The position numbers and the translations under genes are program-made. From positions 24,435-88,434 of the forward strand of contig URNT01000010.1 in the NCBI GenBank assembly GCA_900549235.1: DNA of 64,000 nt. Direction: 5' to 3'. Within the stretch, counting starts at the first letter, position 1. Each line of letters begins with the position of its first letter. Below, one piece after another: positions 1 to 8,831 of this stretch. Below the pieces are notes generated by a model. The model made no database searches, had not been told where the DNA came from, and saw only the letters and a list, made by a program, of their open reading frames with translations. Origin of the DNA: an uncultured Clostridium sp. Its GTDB lineage: Bacteria > Bacillota > Clostridia > Lachnospirales > Lachnospiraceae.

Positions 1-2
1 AG

Positions 3-275
3 GTGAATACAGCCATACAGCTGCTGATCCCGAAGCCGGCGGATTTTTCCTTCCCTTCCGGCCATACAGCCGCCTCCTTTACCTCAGTGACCGCCCTTTT
101 CCTTTCCGGGGAAAAGAGGCTTTGGAAGGGGGCCCTTGTTCTGGCAGTTCTGATGGCAGCTTCAAGGCTGTATCTGTATGTGCATTATCCTACAGATGTG
201 CTTGGCGGTGTGTTTGTGGGGATTGCCTGCGGATATGGGGGGAGCTGGTGTGTGGGGCGGCTTGAAAGGGGATGA
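3..275 (+). CDS. PAP2-family membrane phosphatase, C-terminal fragment
   Basis: Only the C-terminal ~90 residues are inside the window; the 5' end lies upstream of base 1 and the GTG at 3 is probably not the start. Two of the three PAP2 (type 2 phosphatidic acid phosphatase) motifs are visible: PSGHTA near the beginning and SRLYLYVHYPTD about 40 residues later, whose His and Asp belong to the catalytic site. Hydrophobic segments lie between and after them, as expected for a polytopic enzyme with an extracytoplasmic active site. Family members dephosphorylate undecaprenyl pyrophosphate or other lipid phosphates; the substrate here cannot be told from the fragment. Confidence 0.85.
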   Translation: MNTAIQLLIPKPADFSFPSGHTAASFTSVTALFLSGEKRLWKGALVLAVLMAASRLYLYVHYPTDVLGGVFVGIACGYGGSWCVGRLERG

Positions 276-482
276 CCGGCTGATCAGCGTGTATTATAAC
301 TGCAGCATGAACTGCCGGTTCGTGTTCCATACCCAGAGGAGGGCGTGTAACGCAGCGGTGAAAGGTCACCCTGGCAGATGCGGCCATAGCGGCGGCAGTC
401 TGCGCTGTATTCTGCCTGGGAACGGCAGTTTTGGGAGGGGGATATATGGGTGCGTAAAATTCACCTTTGCACCAGTGAAAAT
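276..482. other. Gap between convergent genes; weak hairpin only
   Basis: About 200 bases between the PAP2 gene and the convergent MATE gene. No convincing gene. A short hairpin, CTGCC-N7-GGCAG followed by TTTT (412-432), could act as a weak plus-strand terminator. Nothing else is seen. Confidence 0.4.
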
Positions 483-1805
483 TTATCCCTTCGCCATCCC
501 CCTGTTAAACCGAATCATAAACACAACCACCATCACCGCAACCACAAGCTCCGTCACAGGCATGGCAAACCATAAAAGCTTGTCTCCGCCTATCATCGGC
601 AGCACATAGATCAGCCCGCCGCTGATCACCAGCCCCCGGAGTACAGATACCAGGAAGGAAGCACCGGGCTTCATAATGGCCTGGAAGTAGTAGGTGGAGA
701 AGATATTTAAGGGCAGTAAAAGGAAGGAGACAAAATAGCTCCTCATAATGGGCGCCGCAATGGCAAGCACCTTCTGATCCGGCTTCATAAAAATTCCTGT
801 AAGCTGCAGTGGGAAGCCCATGGTAAGGCTGGTCCAGATAAGGGACATAACCGCAGTCGTAACCATGCTCCAGAAAAAGGTCTGGCGGATGCGCCCGGTC
901 TGCCCCGCCCCGTAATTGACGGAGATCAATGGCTGGGCCGCCTGGCCGATGCCGTAGGAGCAGGCCTGCACCAGGGTGTTGATATTGATGATTACGCCGT
1001 AAACCGCCAGGGCGGAGGGTCCCGCATAGCGCATGATCTGGTTGTTAAACATCAAAGACAGGATCCCCATGGCAATGTCAATGAAAAAGGTGGAAAAGCC
1101 TGTAGCCATGATCCTGGCAATATCTGTTCCAAAGCGCTCCGGCCATGCCAGCCGCAGGGTGCATTTTTTGCTGAAAAAATGGCTGCAGAGAATCAGGATG
1201 GACAGGAGCTGTCCCAGGGCAGTGGCAAGTCCCGCGCCGAAGATCCCCATATGAAAGACAAAGACAAATACACAGTCTCCTACAATGTTGAAAATACCTC
1301 CGGATAAGACTGCGGCTGTGGCCTTGCCCGGGGCGTTGTCATTGCGCAGGAAGGCAGCCAGGAACTGTCCGTAGAGGAACAGGGGCACTGCGAATTTCAC
1401 AGGAAGGAGATAGCGCCTTGCCAGAGGCAGCAGCTCGTCATCCGCGCCGAAAAAACGCAGCATAGGAGCGTCAAAAAATATAATAATCAGCCAGATGGCC
1501 CCAGCTGCGGCCGTAGCCCCTATCAGTGCTTCGGTAAAAAGCTGTCTGGCTGTCCTTTCATCCCGTCGTCCCTTTGCAGCGCTCATAAGGACGGCGCCGC
1601 CGATGCCAAACAGCAGCCCCAGGCTGTAGATAATGTTCCAGACCGGAGCCACCGTAGCCAGTGCAGCCACGCCCAGAGAGCCTTCGTACTGCCCCACCAC
1701 GGCGCAGTCCACGATTGAATACACCGCCACGATCAGGGCGCTTCCAAAAGCAGCTGAAAGATAGTGAAAATACAGCTTTTTCACATCCCCGGTAAGTAAA
1801 TCCAT
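483..1805 (-). CDS. MATE family efflux transporter
   Basis: A 440-residue polytopic membrane protein with about twelve hydrophobic segments and the overall pattern of MATE (multi antimicrobial extrusion) transporters, including an early segment with DCAVVGQYEGSLGVAALATV, typical of the first helices. MATE proteins expel cationic drugs or metabolites using Na+ or H+ gradients; the substrate is unknown. The start is placed at MDLLTGDVKK because AAGGAGG lies eight bases upstream of that ATG; a reading frame eleven residues longer exists but lacks a ribosome site. It lies downstream of the histidine-kinase operon on the same strand, separated from it by an intrinsic terminator, so it is probably transcribed independently. 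Confidence 0.9.
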   Translation of the reverse strand: MDLLTGDVKKLYFHYLSAAFGSALIVAVYSIVDCAVVGQYEGSLGVAALATVAPVWNIIYSLGLLFGIGGAVLMSAAKGRRDERTARQLFTEALIGATAAAGAIWLIIIFFDAPMLRFFGADDELLPLARRYLLPVKFAVPLFLYGQFLAAFLRNDNAPGKATAAVLSGGIFNIVGDCVFVFVFHMGIFGAGLATALGQLLSILILCSHFFSKKCTLRLAWPERFGTDIARIMATGFSTFFIDIAMGILSLMFNNQIMRYAGPSALAVYGVIININTLVQACSYGIGQAAQPLISVNYGAGQTGRIRQTFFWSMVTTAVMSLIWTSLTMGFPLQLTGIFMKPDQKVLAIAAPIMRSYFVSFLLLPLNIFSTYYFQAIMKPGASFLVSVLRGLVISGGLIYVLPMIGGDKLLWFAMPVTELVVAVMVVVFMIRFNRGMAKG

Positions 1806-1837
1806 GATAAAAACCTCCTTGTAATAAAATTGATGCA

Positions 1838-1879
1838 TAAAAAAAGGATAAGACAGCGGTTTTACCCGGCATCTTATCC
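1838..1879 (-). terminator. Intrinsic terminator of the response regulator/kinase operon
   Basis: Read on the minus strand: GGATAAGA, an 18-base interior, TCTTATCC, then a run of seven T. It lies about 40 bases past the kinase stop codon. Confidence 0.75.
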
Positions 1880-1916
1880 AACCATTTCAAATGATCCTCC
1901 GATGAGCAATGGTATT

Positions 1917-3653
1917 CTAGCATATTGGTTTGGGGATGTCAATGGGGATCCGGAAGGAGATACAGGTTCCCATGTGCTTCTTGCTCTGGATCCTGAGTCT
2001 TGCCCTTTCTCCATAATGCATAATGAGACGGCTGTTTACATTGGTCAGTCCGATATTTTCGCTGCCCGGCTCATTGATCCTCTGATAAAGAGCCTGAACC
2101 TCAGCCTTTGTCATACCAACACCGGAGTCAATCACAGAAAATATGAGAAATCCATTTCTCTCAATGATCCGCAGCTTGATAAAGCCGGAGCCCGGCAGCA
2201 GCTTGATGCCGTGGTACAGGCTGTTTTCGATCAGCGGCTGCAGGATCAGCCTCATAAAAGGAATGGATCGAAGGGTTTCTTCATATTCATAATACAGGAT
2301 GTATTTGTCCTCATAGCGGTACCGCTGGATACTGTCATATTTCTTCAAGTGATCGATCTCATCTCCAAGAGTGACCTGAGAGCCGGGACGGCCAAGGGAA
2401 TATTTTAAAATATCAGAAAGAGCTTCGATCATCTGGTTTACGGCAGTAGGGCGGCCAGTGTATTCAAGGGCTTTAAAGTCTAAGGTCTGCAGTGTATTGA
2501 ATAAAAAATGAGGATTGATCTGCAACTGCAGCGCTTTCATTTCCGCAACCTTTTGCTGCTGATCCTTCAGCTCCAGAGTATTCTGCAAAAATGTTTTATT
2601 GAGAAACAGCTGGACGATATTGTTCAGGATCAGATCATATTCATCCTTTATAAATGCAGGGCGCTCCTGATTATAGATTCCCCGCTCGGCATCAGAAAAC
2701 AGGCGGATAAAGTAATCAATCTGCTGAAAATTTTTCTTTGTTATGGTGTAGGAGATCCACAGAGATATACCAATGATAGCAGTCAGCATCATAAGAAACT
2801 GAAGCAGCATGGCATACAGGGCCTGATAATAGCTGGAATGACTGATGCAGGTGATGATGTAAGTGCCATATCCTGCATAGGCTGTCTGCACATGATAACG
2901 CATATGGTTGTCCGTGATCCAGCCCTGGTATTCTCCTTTTGCAAGCTGTTCGCGGTTCCGTTCATAAAATCCGGTTCCGTCTCTGCTTTCTAAAAGCAGA
3001 TTACCGGAAAGATCCGTAATAAAAAACAGATCAAGATCCGTACCGGCACTTAAAAGCTCCCGGATTCGGTCCGCATACAGATTTACCGCCACAACGCCCT
3101 GAAACATACTCAGTTTTTTATAATATGTAAGTACAGATACCGGCTGTGCATAGGCGTAGGTCCGCATATTTCTGCGTTCGATCCACTGGTTTTCTTCAGA
3201 AGTGTGATAGGAATCCAGCCAGTCTGAATCCAAAAACTGGGAGAGAGGTACCACACTGCCGGTAGTCGAGGTTAAAACAGAATCATATCCGTCCTGATAG
3301 TAATAAACGGAGGCAATATAAGGTGCATTATTAGTCATGGAAGAAAAATTGGACAAAATGCTGTTGGTCAGGATGCTGTCCAGATAATTGGTTTTTTCAT
3401 GGGACAGATACTTGCGCAGGGAAATAGAAAGCCGGGGGTTCCTGGAAAGAATATCATACTGCATATTTGCGTTGTCCATGACCAGGGCATAGCTGTCCTG
3501 GACGGCTCCGGCGGACCGGGCCGCGTGTTTTTGAAGCTCGTCCTGCTTGGTTTGAATGGTAAATGCAAGATAGATAAGGAAAATCAGTACCAGAGGCAGG
3601 GTAATGATCCCGAAATAATATAAAAAGCTTTTAATAAAATTCCTTTTTCTCAT
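1917..3653 (-). CDS. YesM-type sensor histidine kinase
   Basis: A 578-residue sensor kinase of the YesM/LytS-like class that controls sugar uptake operons in Bacillota. A first membrane helix spans about residues 13-34, followed by a ~245-residue extracellular sensor region and a second helix near 280-302. The phospho-acceptor motif INPHFLFNTLQ falls near residue 380, with an N-box (LIENSLYHG, ~474) and a G-box (DSGVGMT, ~512) of the HATPase domain. Its ATG overlaps the stop of the upstream response regulator (ATGA-type), so the two are translationally coupled. The pair is divergent from a sugar-binding lipoprotein operon, its likely target; the ligand is presumably a xylo-oligosaccharide or its loaded binding protein (inference). 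Confidence 0.92.
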   Translation of the reverse strand: MRKRNFIKSFLYYFGIITLPLVLIFLIYLAFTIQTKQDELQKHAARSAGAVQDSYALVMDNANMQYDILSRNPRLSISLRKYLSHEKTNYLDSILTNSILSNFSSMTNNAPYIASVYYYQDGYDSVLTSTTGSVVPLSQFLDSDWLDSYHTSEENQWIERRNMRTYAYAQPVSVLTYYKKLSMFQGVVAVNLYADRIRELLSAGTDLDLFFITDLSGNLLLESRDGTGFYERNREQLAKGEYQGWITDNHMRYHVQTAYAGYGTYIITCISHSSYYQALYAMLLQFLMMLTAIIGISLWISYTITKKNFQQIDYFIRLFSDAERGIYNQERPAFIKDEYDLILNNIVQLFLNKTFLQNTLELKDQQQKVAEMKALQLQINPHFLFNTLQTLDFKALEYTGRPTAVNQMIEALSDILKYSLGRPGSQVTLGDEIDHLKKYDSIQRYRYEDKYILYYEYEETLRSIPFMRLILQPLIENSLYHGIKLLPGSGFIKLRIIERNGFLIFSVIDSGVGMTKAEVQALYQRINEPGSENIGLTNVNSRLIMHYGERARLRIQSKKHMGTCISFRIPIDIPKPIC

Positions 3654-4396
3654 TTCCCATTTCTCCCTTGTCCGGCCCGGTATTCAGAGGGCGTCATATG
3701 ATAATATTGATGAAACGCCCGTGAAAAATTTTTAGGGTTGTCGTACCCTACCCGGTAGGCGATCTCATACTGCTTGTATTGGATATTTTCTAGCATCCGG
3801 GCCGCGTTTTCCATTCGTGTCTTAAGAAGATAGTCTGAAAAGCTCTGCTCAGAATGTTCCTTCATAAGTTTGGACAGGTAGTTAGGGCTTAGATTTACAA
3901 GCCTTGCAGCCTGTTCTAAGGTTGCAGTCTGATATTCAGTATTCAGATAATTCTGAACGGTACTTATGATTTTATCATAATAGCTGAGGCTGTCTTCCTG
4001 GGCTTCCGGCTTTCCGCGCTCCTGATCTAACAGTTCACGGATACGTGTCAGGCAGTCTAACAGATCTTCGTATTTGACAGGTTTCAGGAGATAATCAAAC
4101 ACACCGTTTTTAATCGCCTGTCTGGCATAGTCAAAATCCTGATAGCCGCTGAAGAAGATGATCCGCGGAGCAGGCTGAAGTGAACAAAGGCGTCTGGACA
4201 GCTCCAGGCCGTCCATAAGGGGCATTCGTATATCAGAAAGGATCAGGTCTGCGGGATGAAACTCAAGAAAATCAAGAGCCTCCTTTCCATTGGCAAAGAC
4301 CCCGGCAATCTCAAAACCCAGCTGTTTCCAGGGAAACAGATGAGCGATGCCGCTGCGGATCTTTGCTTCGTCGTCTACAACAATGACCTGATACAT
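3650..4396 (-). CDS. YesN-type response regulator (REC + AraC DNA-binding domain)
   Basis: A 248-residue regulator. An N-terminal receiver domain has the acidic pair D8/D9, phosphorylatable D55 (ILSDIRMP) and conserved K106 (YLLKPVKY); the C-terminal ~100 residues form an AraC-type double helix-turn-helix (LSPNYLSKLMKEH, and YRVGYDNPKNFSRAF before the end). The start at MYQVIVVDD is supported by AGGAGG nine bases upstream; a longer frame has no ribosome site. It is first in a two-gene operon with the YesM kinase and is expected to activate the divergent sugar-uptake operon when phosphorylated. Paired direct repeats upstream of that operon are candidate binding sites. Confidence 0.93.
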   Translation of the reverse strand: MYQVIVVDDEAKIRSGIAHLFPWKQLGFEIAGVFANGKEALDFLEFHPADLILSDIRMPLMDGLELSRRLCSLQPAPRIIFFSGYQDFDYARQAIKNGVFDYLLKPVKYEDLLDCLTRIRELLDQERGKPEAQEDSLSYYDKIISTVQNYLNTEYQTATLEQAARLVNLSPNYLSKLMKEHSEQSFSDYLLKTRMENAARMLENIQYKQYEIAYRVGYDNPKNFSRAFHQYYHMTPSEYRAGQGRNGK

Positions 4397-4427
4397 GTAT
4401 AATTCCTCCTGCTGATTTGTCTTTATC

Positions 4428-4456
4428 ATAATAGTACAAAAAAATAGATTCTCCAA
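4428..4456 (-). promoter_or_regulatory. Promoter of the response regulator/kinase operon
   Basis: Minus-strand -35 TTGGAG (4451-4456) and -10 TATTAT (4428-4433) separated by 17 bases, about 32 bases upstream of the regulator start. Confidence 0.55.
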
Positions 4457-4504
4457 CCAGTATTTCCAGTGAAGATGCTTTGTAATGAAGAATTTTCGTA
4501 AAAA

Positions 4505-4546
4505 ATGATACTTTTTCTTTGAAGGGGATAAGGAATGACACCTTTT
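4505..4546 (+). promoter_or_regulatory. Direct-repeat operator candidate for the YesN regulator
   Basis: ATGATACTTTTT (4505-4516) and ATGACACCTTTT (4535-4546) are near-identical direct repeats spaced 30 bases apart, three helical turns, ending 15 bases before the -35 of the sugar-uptake operon. This geometry fits tandem binding of an AraC-type activator. The assignment to the adjacent regulator is inference. Confidence 0.5.
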
Positions 4547-4561
4547 AATAATCCGTGTTTC

Positions 4562-4590
4562 TTTAAAAATGGAAGCCTGGCTGTTACAAT
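4562..4590 (+). promoter_or_regulatory. Promoter of the sugar ABC/GH43 operon
   Basis: A weak -35 TTTAAA (4562-4567), 17-base spacer and -10 TACAAT (4585-4590), 33 bases upstream of the lipoprotein start. A poor -35 with upstream direct repeats suggests activator dependence. Confidence 0.5.
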
Positions 4591-4623
4591 AGCTTCAGAA
4601 AGCAAAAACGGGAGGTTAGTCAG

Positions 4624-5970
4624 ATGAAAAGGACTAAGAGATTTGCAGCATTATTTATGGCAGGCATGGTAGCTGCCGGAGCATTGTCAGGCTGTACCAA
4701 TGAACCGGCGCCTGCAGAAAATCAGACACAGAGCGGAGCAGAGGGAGAAACTGCTTCGGGAGACCAGATCACACTGCGCTTTATGTGGTGGGGAGGCGAT
4801 GAGAGAAATGAGGCTACACTGGCAGTCATTGAACAGTATGAGGCCCTTCATCCCAATATTAAGATCGAAGCAGAGATGAATTCGGACCAGGGCTACATTG
4901 ACAAGGTTTCTACCATGCTGGCAAATGGCACAGCCCCTGATATTATGCAGCAGAATGTAGATTCTCTGCCGGATTTTGTGTCCAGAGGCGATTTCTTTGC
5001 AGATTTTTATGAGTATCCGGAGATTTTTGATGTATCTGGCTTTGATCAGACCTTTATCGACCAGTTCGGAACCTTTGACGGGAAGCTGCTGGCGCTGCCA
5101 ACTGGAATGTCCAGTCTTGCTATGGTAGCCAATACGGAAGCGGCCGCAGCCTGCGGAGTGGATCTGGACAAGCAGATCACCTGGGACTCTCTTTTGGAGG
5201 ACGGAGCCAGGGTTCATGCAGAAAATCCGGACTACTATTTCTTAAATGTAGATACCAAGATCCTGTGTGAATATGTGCTGAGGCCCTATCTCCGCCAGAT
5301 GACAGGGGAATCCTTTATTATCGACAGTGAGAAGAAAATGAGCTTTACCAGAGATCAGCTGGTAGAGGTGCTTCAGTATATTAAGGACTGCTATGATCAG
5401 GGAGTATTTGAGCCGGCAGAGGACAGTGCCACCTTTAAGCAGCAGATCCATACCAATCCAAAATGGATGGACGGAAAGTTTGTATTCGGTTTTGGACCCA
5501 CCTCCAGTATCAATCTGCTGATGGATGCGATTCCGGAAACAGAGTGTACGGTAGTTCAGATGCCCATGGCAGAGGAGCGGGTCAATGACGGATTCTTTGC
5601 AGATACACCTCAGTATATGACTGTGAATAAGGCATCTGAGCACGTAGAGGAGGCCATTGATTTCCTGAATTATTTCTACAATAATTCTGAAGCACAGCTT
5701 ACGTTAAAGGATGTACGTTCTATTCCGCCGACGGCTTCAGCAAGAGAGCTCTGCACTGAGGAGGGCCTGTTAAATGAGGTTGTGGTAGAAGCAGTAGATC
5801 TGGCAGCCGGGCTGAATGGAAAAAGCGATAAAGGCTATACCACCAGTGCAGAGGTATACGCCATCCAGGAAGATATGATCGAGAGCATTGCTTATGGACA
5901 GAGTACACCGGAGGAAGCAGCAGATAATGCTATCGAGCTGATTGAAGATTATCTGGCCGGATTGAACTGA
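4624..5970 (+). CDS. Sugar ABC transporter substrate-binding lipoprotein
   Basis: A 448-residue family 1 extracellular solute-binding protein (MalE/UgpB type). A basic N-terminus, hydrophobic stretch and lipobox LSGC near residue 24 mark it as a lipoprotein anchored outside the membrane; an acidic, Ser/Glu-rich linker follows. The mature region starts with ITLRFMWWGGDERNEATLAV, typical of the fold. GGGAGG lies about ten bases upstream of the ATG. It heads an operon with two permeases, an esterase and a GH43 enzyme, so its ligand is probably a xylo- or arabinoxylo-oligosaccharide. No ATPase is encoded in the operon; such importers commonly share an MsmX-type ATPase made elsewhere. Confidence 0.93.
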   Translation: MKRTKRFAALFMAGMVAAGALSGCTNEPAPAENQTQSGAEGETASGDQITLRFMWWGGDERNEATLAVIEQYEALHPNIKIEAEMNSDQGYIDKVSTMLANGTAPDIMQQNVDSLPDFVSRGDFFADFYEYPEIFDVSGFDQTFIDQFGTFDGKLLALPTGMSSLAMVANTEAAAACGVDLDKQITWDSLLEDGARVHAENPDYYFLNVDTKILCEYVLRPYLRQMTGESFIIDSEKKMSFTRDQLVEVLQYIKDCYDQGVFEPAEDSATFKQQIHTNPKWMDGKFVFGFGPTSSINLLMDAIPETECTVVQMPMAEERVNDGFFADTPQYMTVNKASEHVEEAIDFLNYFYNNSEAQLTLKDVRSIPPTASARELCTEEGLLNEVVVEAVDLAAGLNGKSDKGYTTSAEVYAIQEDMIESIAYGQSTPEEAADNAIELIEDYLAGLN

Positions 5971-5980
5971 ACATGATGTA

Positions 5981-6022
5981 CCGTTAAGGATTAACGGCCC
6001 GGGCAGCTCCTGTCCGGGCCGG
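5981..6022 (+). other. Two adjacent hairpins between binding-protein and permease genes
   Basis: CCGTTAA-GGA-TTAACGG (5981-5997) overlaps a stronger hairpin with arms GGCCCGG and CCGGGCC (5996-6020). Neither is followed by a T run. Such structures between a binding-protein gene and permease genes usually protect the upstream mRNA from 3' decay and give more binding protein than permease; that role is inferred here. Confidence 0.55.
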
Positions 6023-6040
6023 TTTAAGGAGGAAAACTTT

Positions 6041-6952
6041 ATGGAAAAACCAAAAACGATGGCGGTTCCCCGCCATGGCGGCTGGACGAAACGCAATAAA
6101 ATCGGGTTTATGTATGTCTGTATTTGGATTTTTGGATTTCTTATATTTCAGCTGTATCCATTTATCAGTTCTTTGTTTTACTCTTTTTCGGATTATGACA
6201 TTTTTCATGCCCCGGAATTTGTAGGACTGGATAACTATATAAGGCTTTTTACAAAGGATAAGGAATTCTGGAATTCACTGGCGGTTACATTAAAATATAC
6301 CTTTATAACAGTGCCGGGAAAAGTAGTTCTGGCACTGATCATCGCCATGATCCTGAATCGGAATTTAAAAGGGATCAATTTTATCCGCACCGTCTATTAT
6401 ATTCCCTCCCTTCTCAGCGGCTCAGTGGCAGTGGCAATTTTGTGGAAGGTATTGTTTATGAATGACGGATTTATAAACAGCCTTTTAACAGCAGTCCATC
6501 TCCCATCAGTGAAATGGCTTGGAACCCCGGGAAATGCAGTGGTTACGATCTGTATGCTGGAGATATGGCAGTTTGGTTCATCTATGGTGCTGTTTTTGTC
6601 AGCTTTAAAGCAGGTGCCCCAGTCTCTTTATGAGGCAGCCAGGATCGATGGAGCTTCAAAGCCCAGGATGTTTTTTAAGATCACCCTGCCTATGATCACC
6701 TCTATTGCATTTTTTAATATTATTATGCAGCTGATCACGGCCCTGCAGAATTTTACCTCTGCTTTTGTGGTGACAAACGGAGGCCCCAATAAAGCCACCT
6801 ATGTGCTGGGCATGAAGCTTTATACAGACGCTTTTAAGTATTTTAAAATGGGATATGCCTGCGCTACATCCTGGATCATGTTTGCGGTGATCCTGGTAAT
6901 GACACTGATTCTGTTCGCAACATCTAAAAAATGGGTATATTACGATAATTAG
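6041..6952 (+). CDS. Sugar ABC transporter permease (MalF/UgpA type)
   Basis: A 303-residue inner-membrane permease with about six transmembrane helices and the EAA loop (YEAARIDGASKPRMFFKITL) that contacts the ATPase subunit. The N-terminus is basic and Pro-rich before the first helix. TAAGGAGG lies just upstream of the ATG. It is followed ten bases later by the second permease, with which it would form the heterodimeric channel for the sugar captured by the upstream lipoprotein. Confidence 0.93.
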   Translation: MEKPKTMAVPRHGGWTKRNKIGFMYVCIWIFGFLIFQLYPFISSLFYSFSDYDIFHAPEFVGLDNYIRLFTKDKEFWNSLAVTLKYTFITVPGKVVLALIIAMILNRNLKGINFIRTVYYIPSLLSGSVAVAILWKVLFMNDGFINSLLTAVHLPSVKWLGTPGNAVVTICMLEIWQFGSSMVLFLSALKQVPQSLYEAARIDGASKPRMFFKITLPMITSIAFFNIIMQLITALQNFTSAFVVTNGGPNKATYVLGMKLYTDAFKYFKMGYACATSWIMFAVILVMTLILFATSKKWVYYDN

Positions 6953-6961
6953 GAGGTCCCT

Positions 6962-7801
6962 ATGAAACATAAAACGCTGAAATCAGGCATTACATATATA
7001 CTTTTGGGGATCGTAGGGATCGTGATGCTGTTTCCTGTGATCTGGATGTTTTTTGCCTGCTTTAAAACCAATCAGGAAATCTTTGGAAGTCTTAAGCTGC
7101 TGCCGGAGAGCTGGGGCGTGGAGGCCTTTGTAAAAGGGTGGAAAACAACAGGCACATATACCTATGCCCAATATTTTATCAACACTTTTTTACTGGTTAT
7201 TCCTACTACGCTGCTGACCTTGATTTCCTGCTCCATTGTAGCCTATGGCTTTGCAAGATTTGATTTTCCTGGAAATCAAATTCTTTTTATGGTTCTGATT
7301 GCTACGCTGATGCTGCCCAATGCAATCATTATCATTCCAAGATATGCGTTATTTAACAAGCTGGGCTGGCTGGATTCTTATATGACCTTCTTTGCACCGG
7401 CAGCAGTGGGCTGTTATCCCTTTTTTGTATTTATGATGGTACAGTTTTTAAGAGGTCTGCCAAGGGATCTGGATGAATCTGCCTATATGGACGGATGCGG
7501 GCCATTTCAGTGCTTTGTCAGCATCCTTCTGCCCCTGTTAAAGCCAGCTCTGTTTTCTGCCGGACTGTTTCAGTTCCTCTGGACCTGGAATGACTTTTTC
7601 AATACCAACATTTATATCAATTCGGTATCAAAATATCCCTTATCCCTGGCTCTGAGAATGAGTATTGATGTTACCTCCAATATTCAGTGGAACCAGATTA
7701 TGGCCATGGCTCTGGTATCTGTGATCCCGCTTATCCTGCTGTTCTTTGCGGCTCAGAAATACTTTGTAGAGGGGATTGCCACAACGGGAATGAAAGGGTA
7801 A
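6962..7801 (+). CDS. Sugar ABC transporter permease (MalG/UgpE type)
   Basis: A 279-residue permease with six predicted helices and a MalG-type EAA loop, here DESAYMDGCGPFQCFVSILL; the family-typical alanines are partly replaced. TTAGGAGG precedes the ATG. It partners with the preceding permease, and the operon continues five bases later into the esterase gene. Confidence 0.92.
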   Translation: MKHKTLKSGITYILLGIVGIVMLFPVIWMFFACFKTNQEIFGSLKLLPESWGVEAFVKGWKTTGTYTYAQYFINTFLLVIPTTLLTLISCSIVAYGFARFDFPGNQILFMVLIATLMLPNAIIIIPRYALFNKLGWLDSYMTFFAPAAVGCYPFFVFMMVQFLRGLPRDLDESAYMDGCGPFQCFVSILLPLLKPALFSAGLFQFLWTWNDFFNTNIYINSVSKYPLSLALRMSIDVTSNIQWNQIMAMALVSVIPLILLFFAAQKYFVEGIATTGMKG

Positions 7802-7805
7802 AAGG

Positions 7806-8831
7806 ATGGAATTTCAGGGAGCGCTTTTCCATAATATTTCTGAGCTTACCTTTGATTCGGAGTACGGGGATTACCAGATGGACCGGGTGCCCCGGGAGGT
7901 AAGATACAGGCTGAATCAAAAGGCAAGGGAAAATATCCGTTTTATGAGCAACAGCGAAATCCGCTTTGTCATGGAAGGAGAGGAGGCAGTTCTTTCCCTG
8001 AGAAGGGCTTCTGTCCGTATGCCTGTACTGGAGTATGGAGCAGCGCAGGTGTTTCAGGGAGAATTTCAGGGAAGCTATGAGATCGGCCTTTGGCCTGTGG
8101 GGGTAGAAGGAAATGAGATCAGGATCCGCAGACAGGACTGGAAACATATACAGAATTTTAGGGGAAATGGAAATTTTGCTCCAGAGGTCACACGGATCCT
8201 TCTGCCTTATGACTGGGGGTGCTGCATTGGCGGCATAAAGGGGAAGATCCGGGCGCCAGAAGAAGATCAGCTTCCGGAAAAAAAGATTCTGGTTTATGGA
8301 TCTTCGATCACTCACGGAGGAAATGCCTCCCTCCCTTCTCATACATTTGCCTTTCAGCTTGCACAAAGGCTGGGAATGGATCTGATTAATCTGGGCTGTG
8401 CTGGAAGTGCTTGGATGGATCCGGCCATGAGCTGTTATATCGGAAGCCGGGATGACTGGGATATGGCACTTTTGGAGTTGGGGGTAAATGTACTGGAGCT
8501 GTGGGACTGTGACAGGCTGCACCAGGCTGTCTGGGATTTTTTGTATCAGATCAAAAAGATGAAACCAAATCAGCCTGTATTTGTTACAGATATATTTTAC
8601 AATCATTATGATTATAATAGAAATCCTCAGATCACAGGCTTCAGGCGGGAGGTACAAAAATGTGTGGAGAAGCTGTTAAGCCTGTTTGAAGGGGTGTTTT
8701 ATGTAAATGGAATAGAGGCTTTGGGAAACTGGACAGGGTTAAGCTCAGATGGGCTCCATCCTTCTGATATGGGTCATCATCATATTGCTGAAGAACTGGC
8801 TCGTTTTATAGAAAGGAAAACAAAACGATGA
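7806..8831 (+). CDS. SGNH/GDSL hydrolase, probable carbohydrate esterase
   Basis: A 341-residue cytoplasmic protein without a signal peptide. Residues ~1-155 are beta-rich and probably form the jelly-roll domain seen in SsfX3-like SGNH esterases; the catalytic domain begins at ILVYGSSITHGG, where S167 is the expected nucleophile, and ends with SSDGLHPSDMGHHH, where D315 and H318 complete the triad. Its place between xylo-oligosaccharide permeases and a GH43 enzyme suggests removal of acetyl or other acyl groups from imported oligosaccharides (inference). The next gene's ATG overlaps its stop (ATGA), so the two are coupled. AAAGG serves as ribosome site. Confidence 0.82.
   Translation: MEFQGALFHNISELTFDSEYGDYQMDRVPREVRYRLNQKARENIRFMSNSEIRFVMEGEEAVLSLRRASVRMPVLEYGAAQVFQGEFQGSYEIGLWPVGVEGNEIRIRRQDWKHIQNFRGNGNFAPEVTRILLPYDWGCCIGGIKGKIRAPEEDQLPEKKILVYGSSITHGGNASLPSHTFAFQLAQRLGMDLINLGCAGSAWMDPAMSCYIGSRDDWDMALLELGVNVLELWDCDRLHQAVWDFLYQIKKMKPNQPVFVTDIFYNHYDYNRNPQITGFRREVQKCVEKLLSLFEGVFYVNGIEALGNWTGLSSDGLHPSDMGHHHIAEELARFIERKTKR

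Noticed and set aside
1806..1916. Riboswitch or leader of the MATE gene
   Set aside because: The hairpin with seven T's fits the terminator of the upstream kinase operon; no guanidine or other aptamer consensus was seen.
7731..8657. Open frame of 308 codons opposite the SGNH esterase gene
   Set aside because: Antisense to a gene with an intact catalytic triad and operon context; no support of its own.
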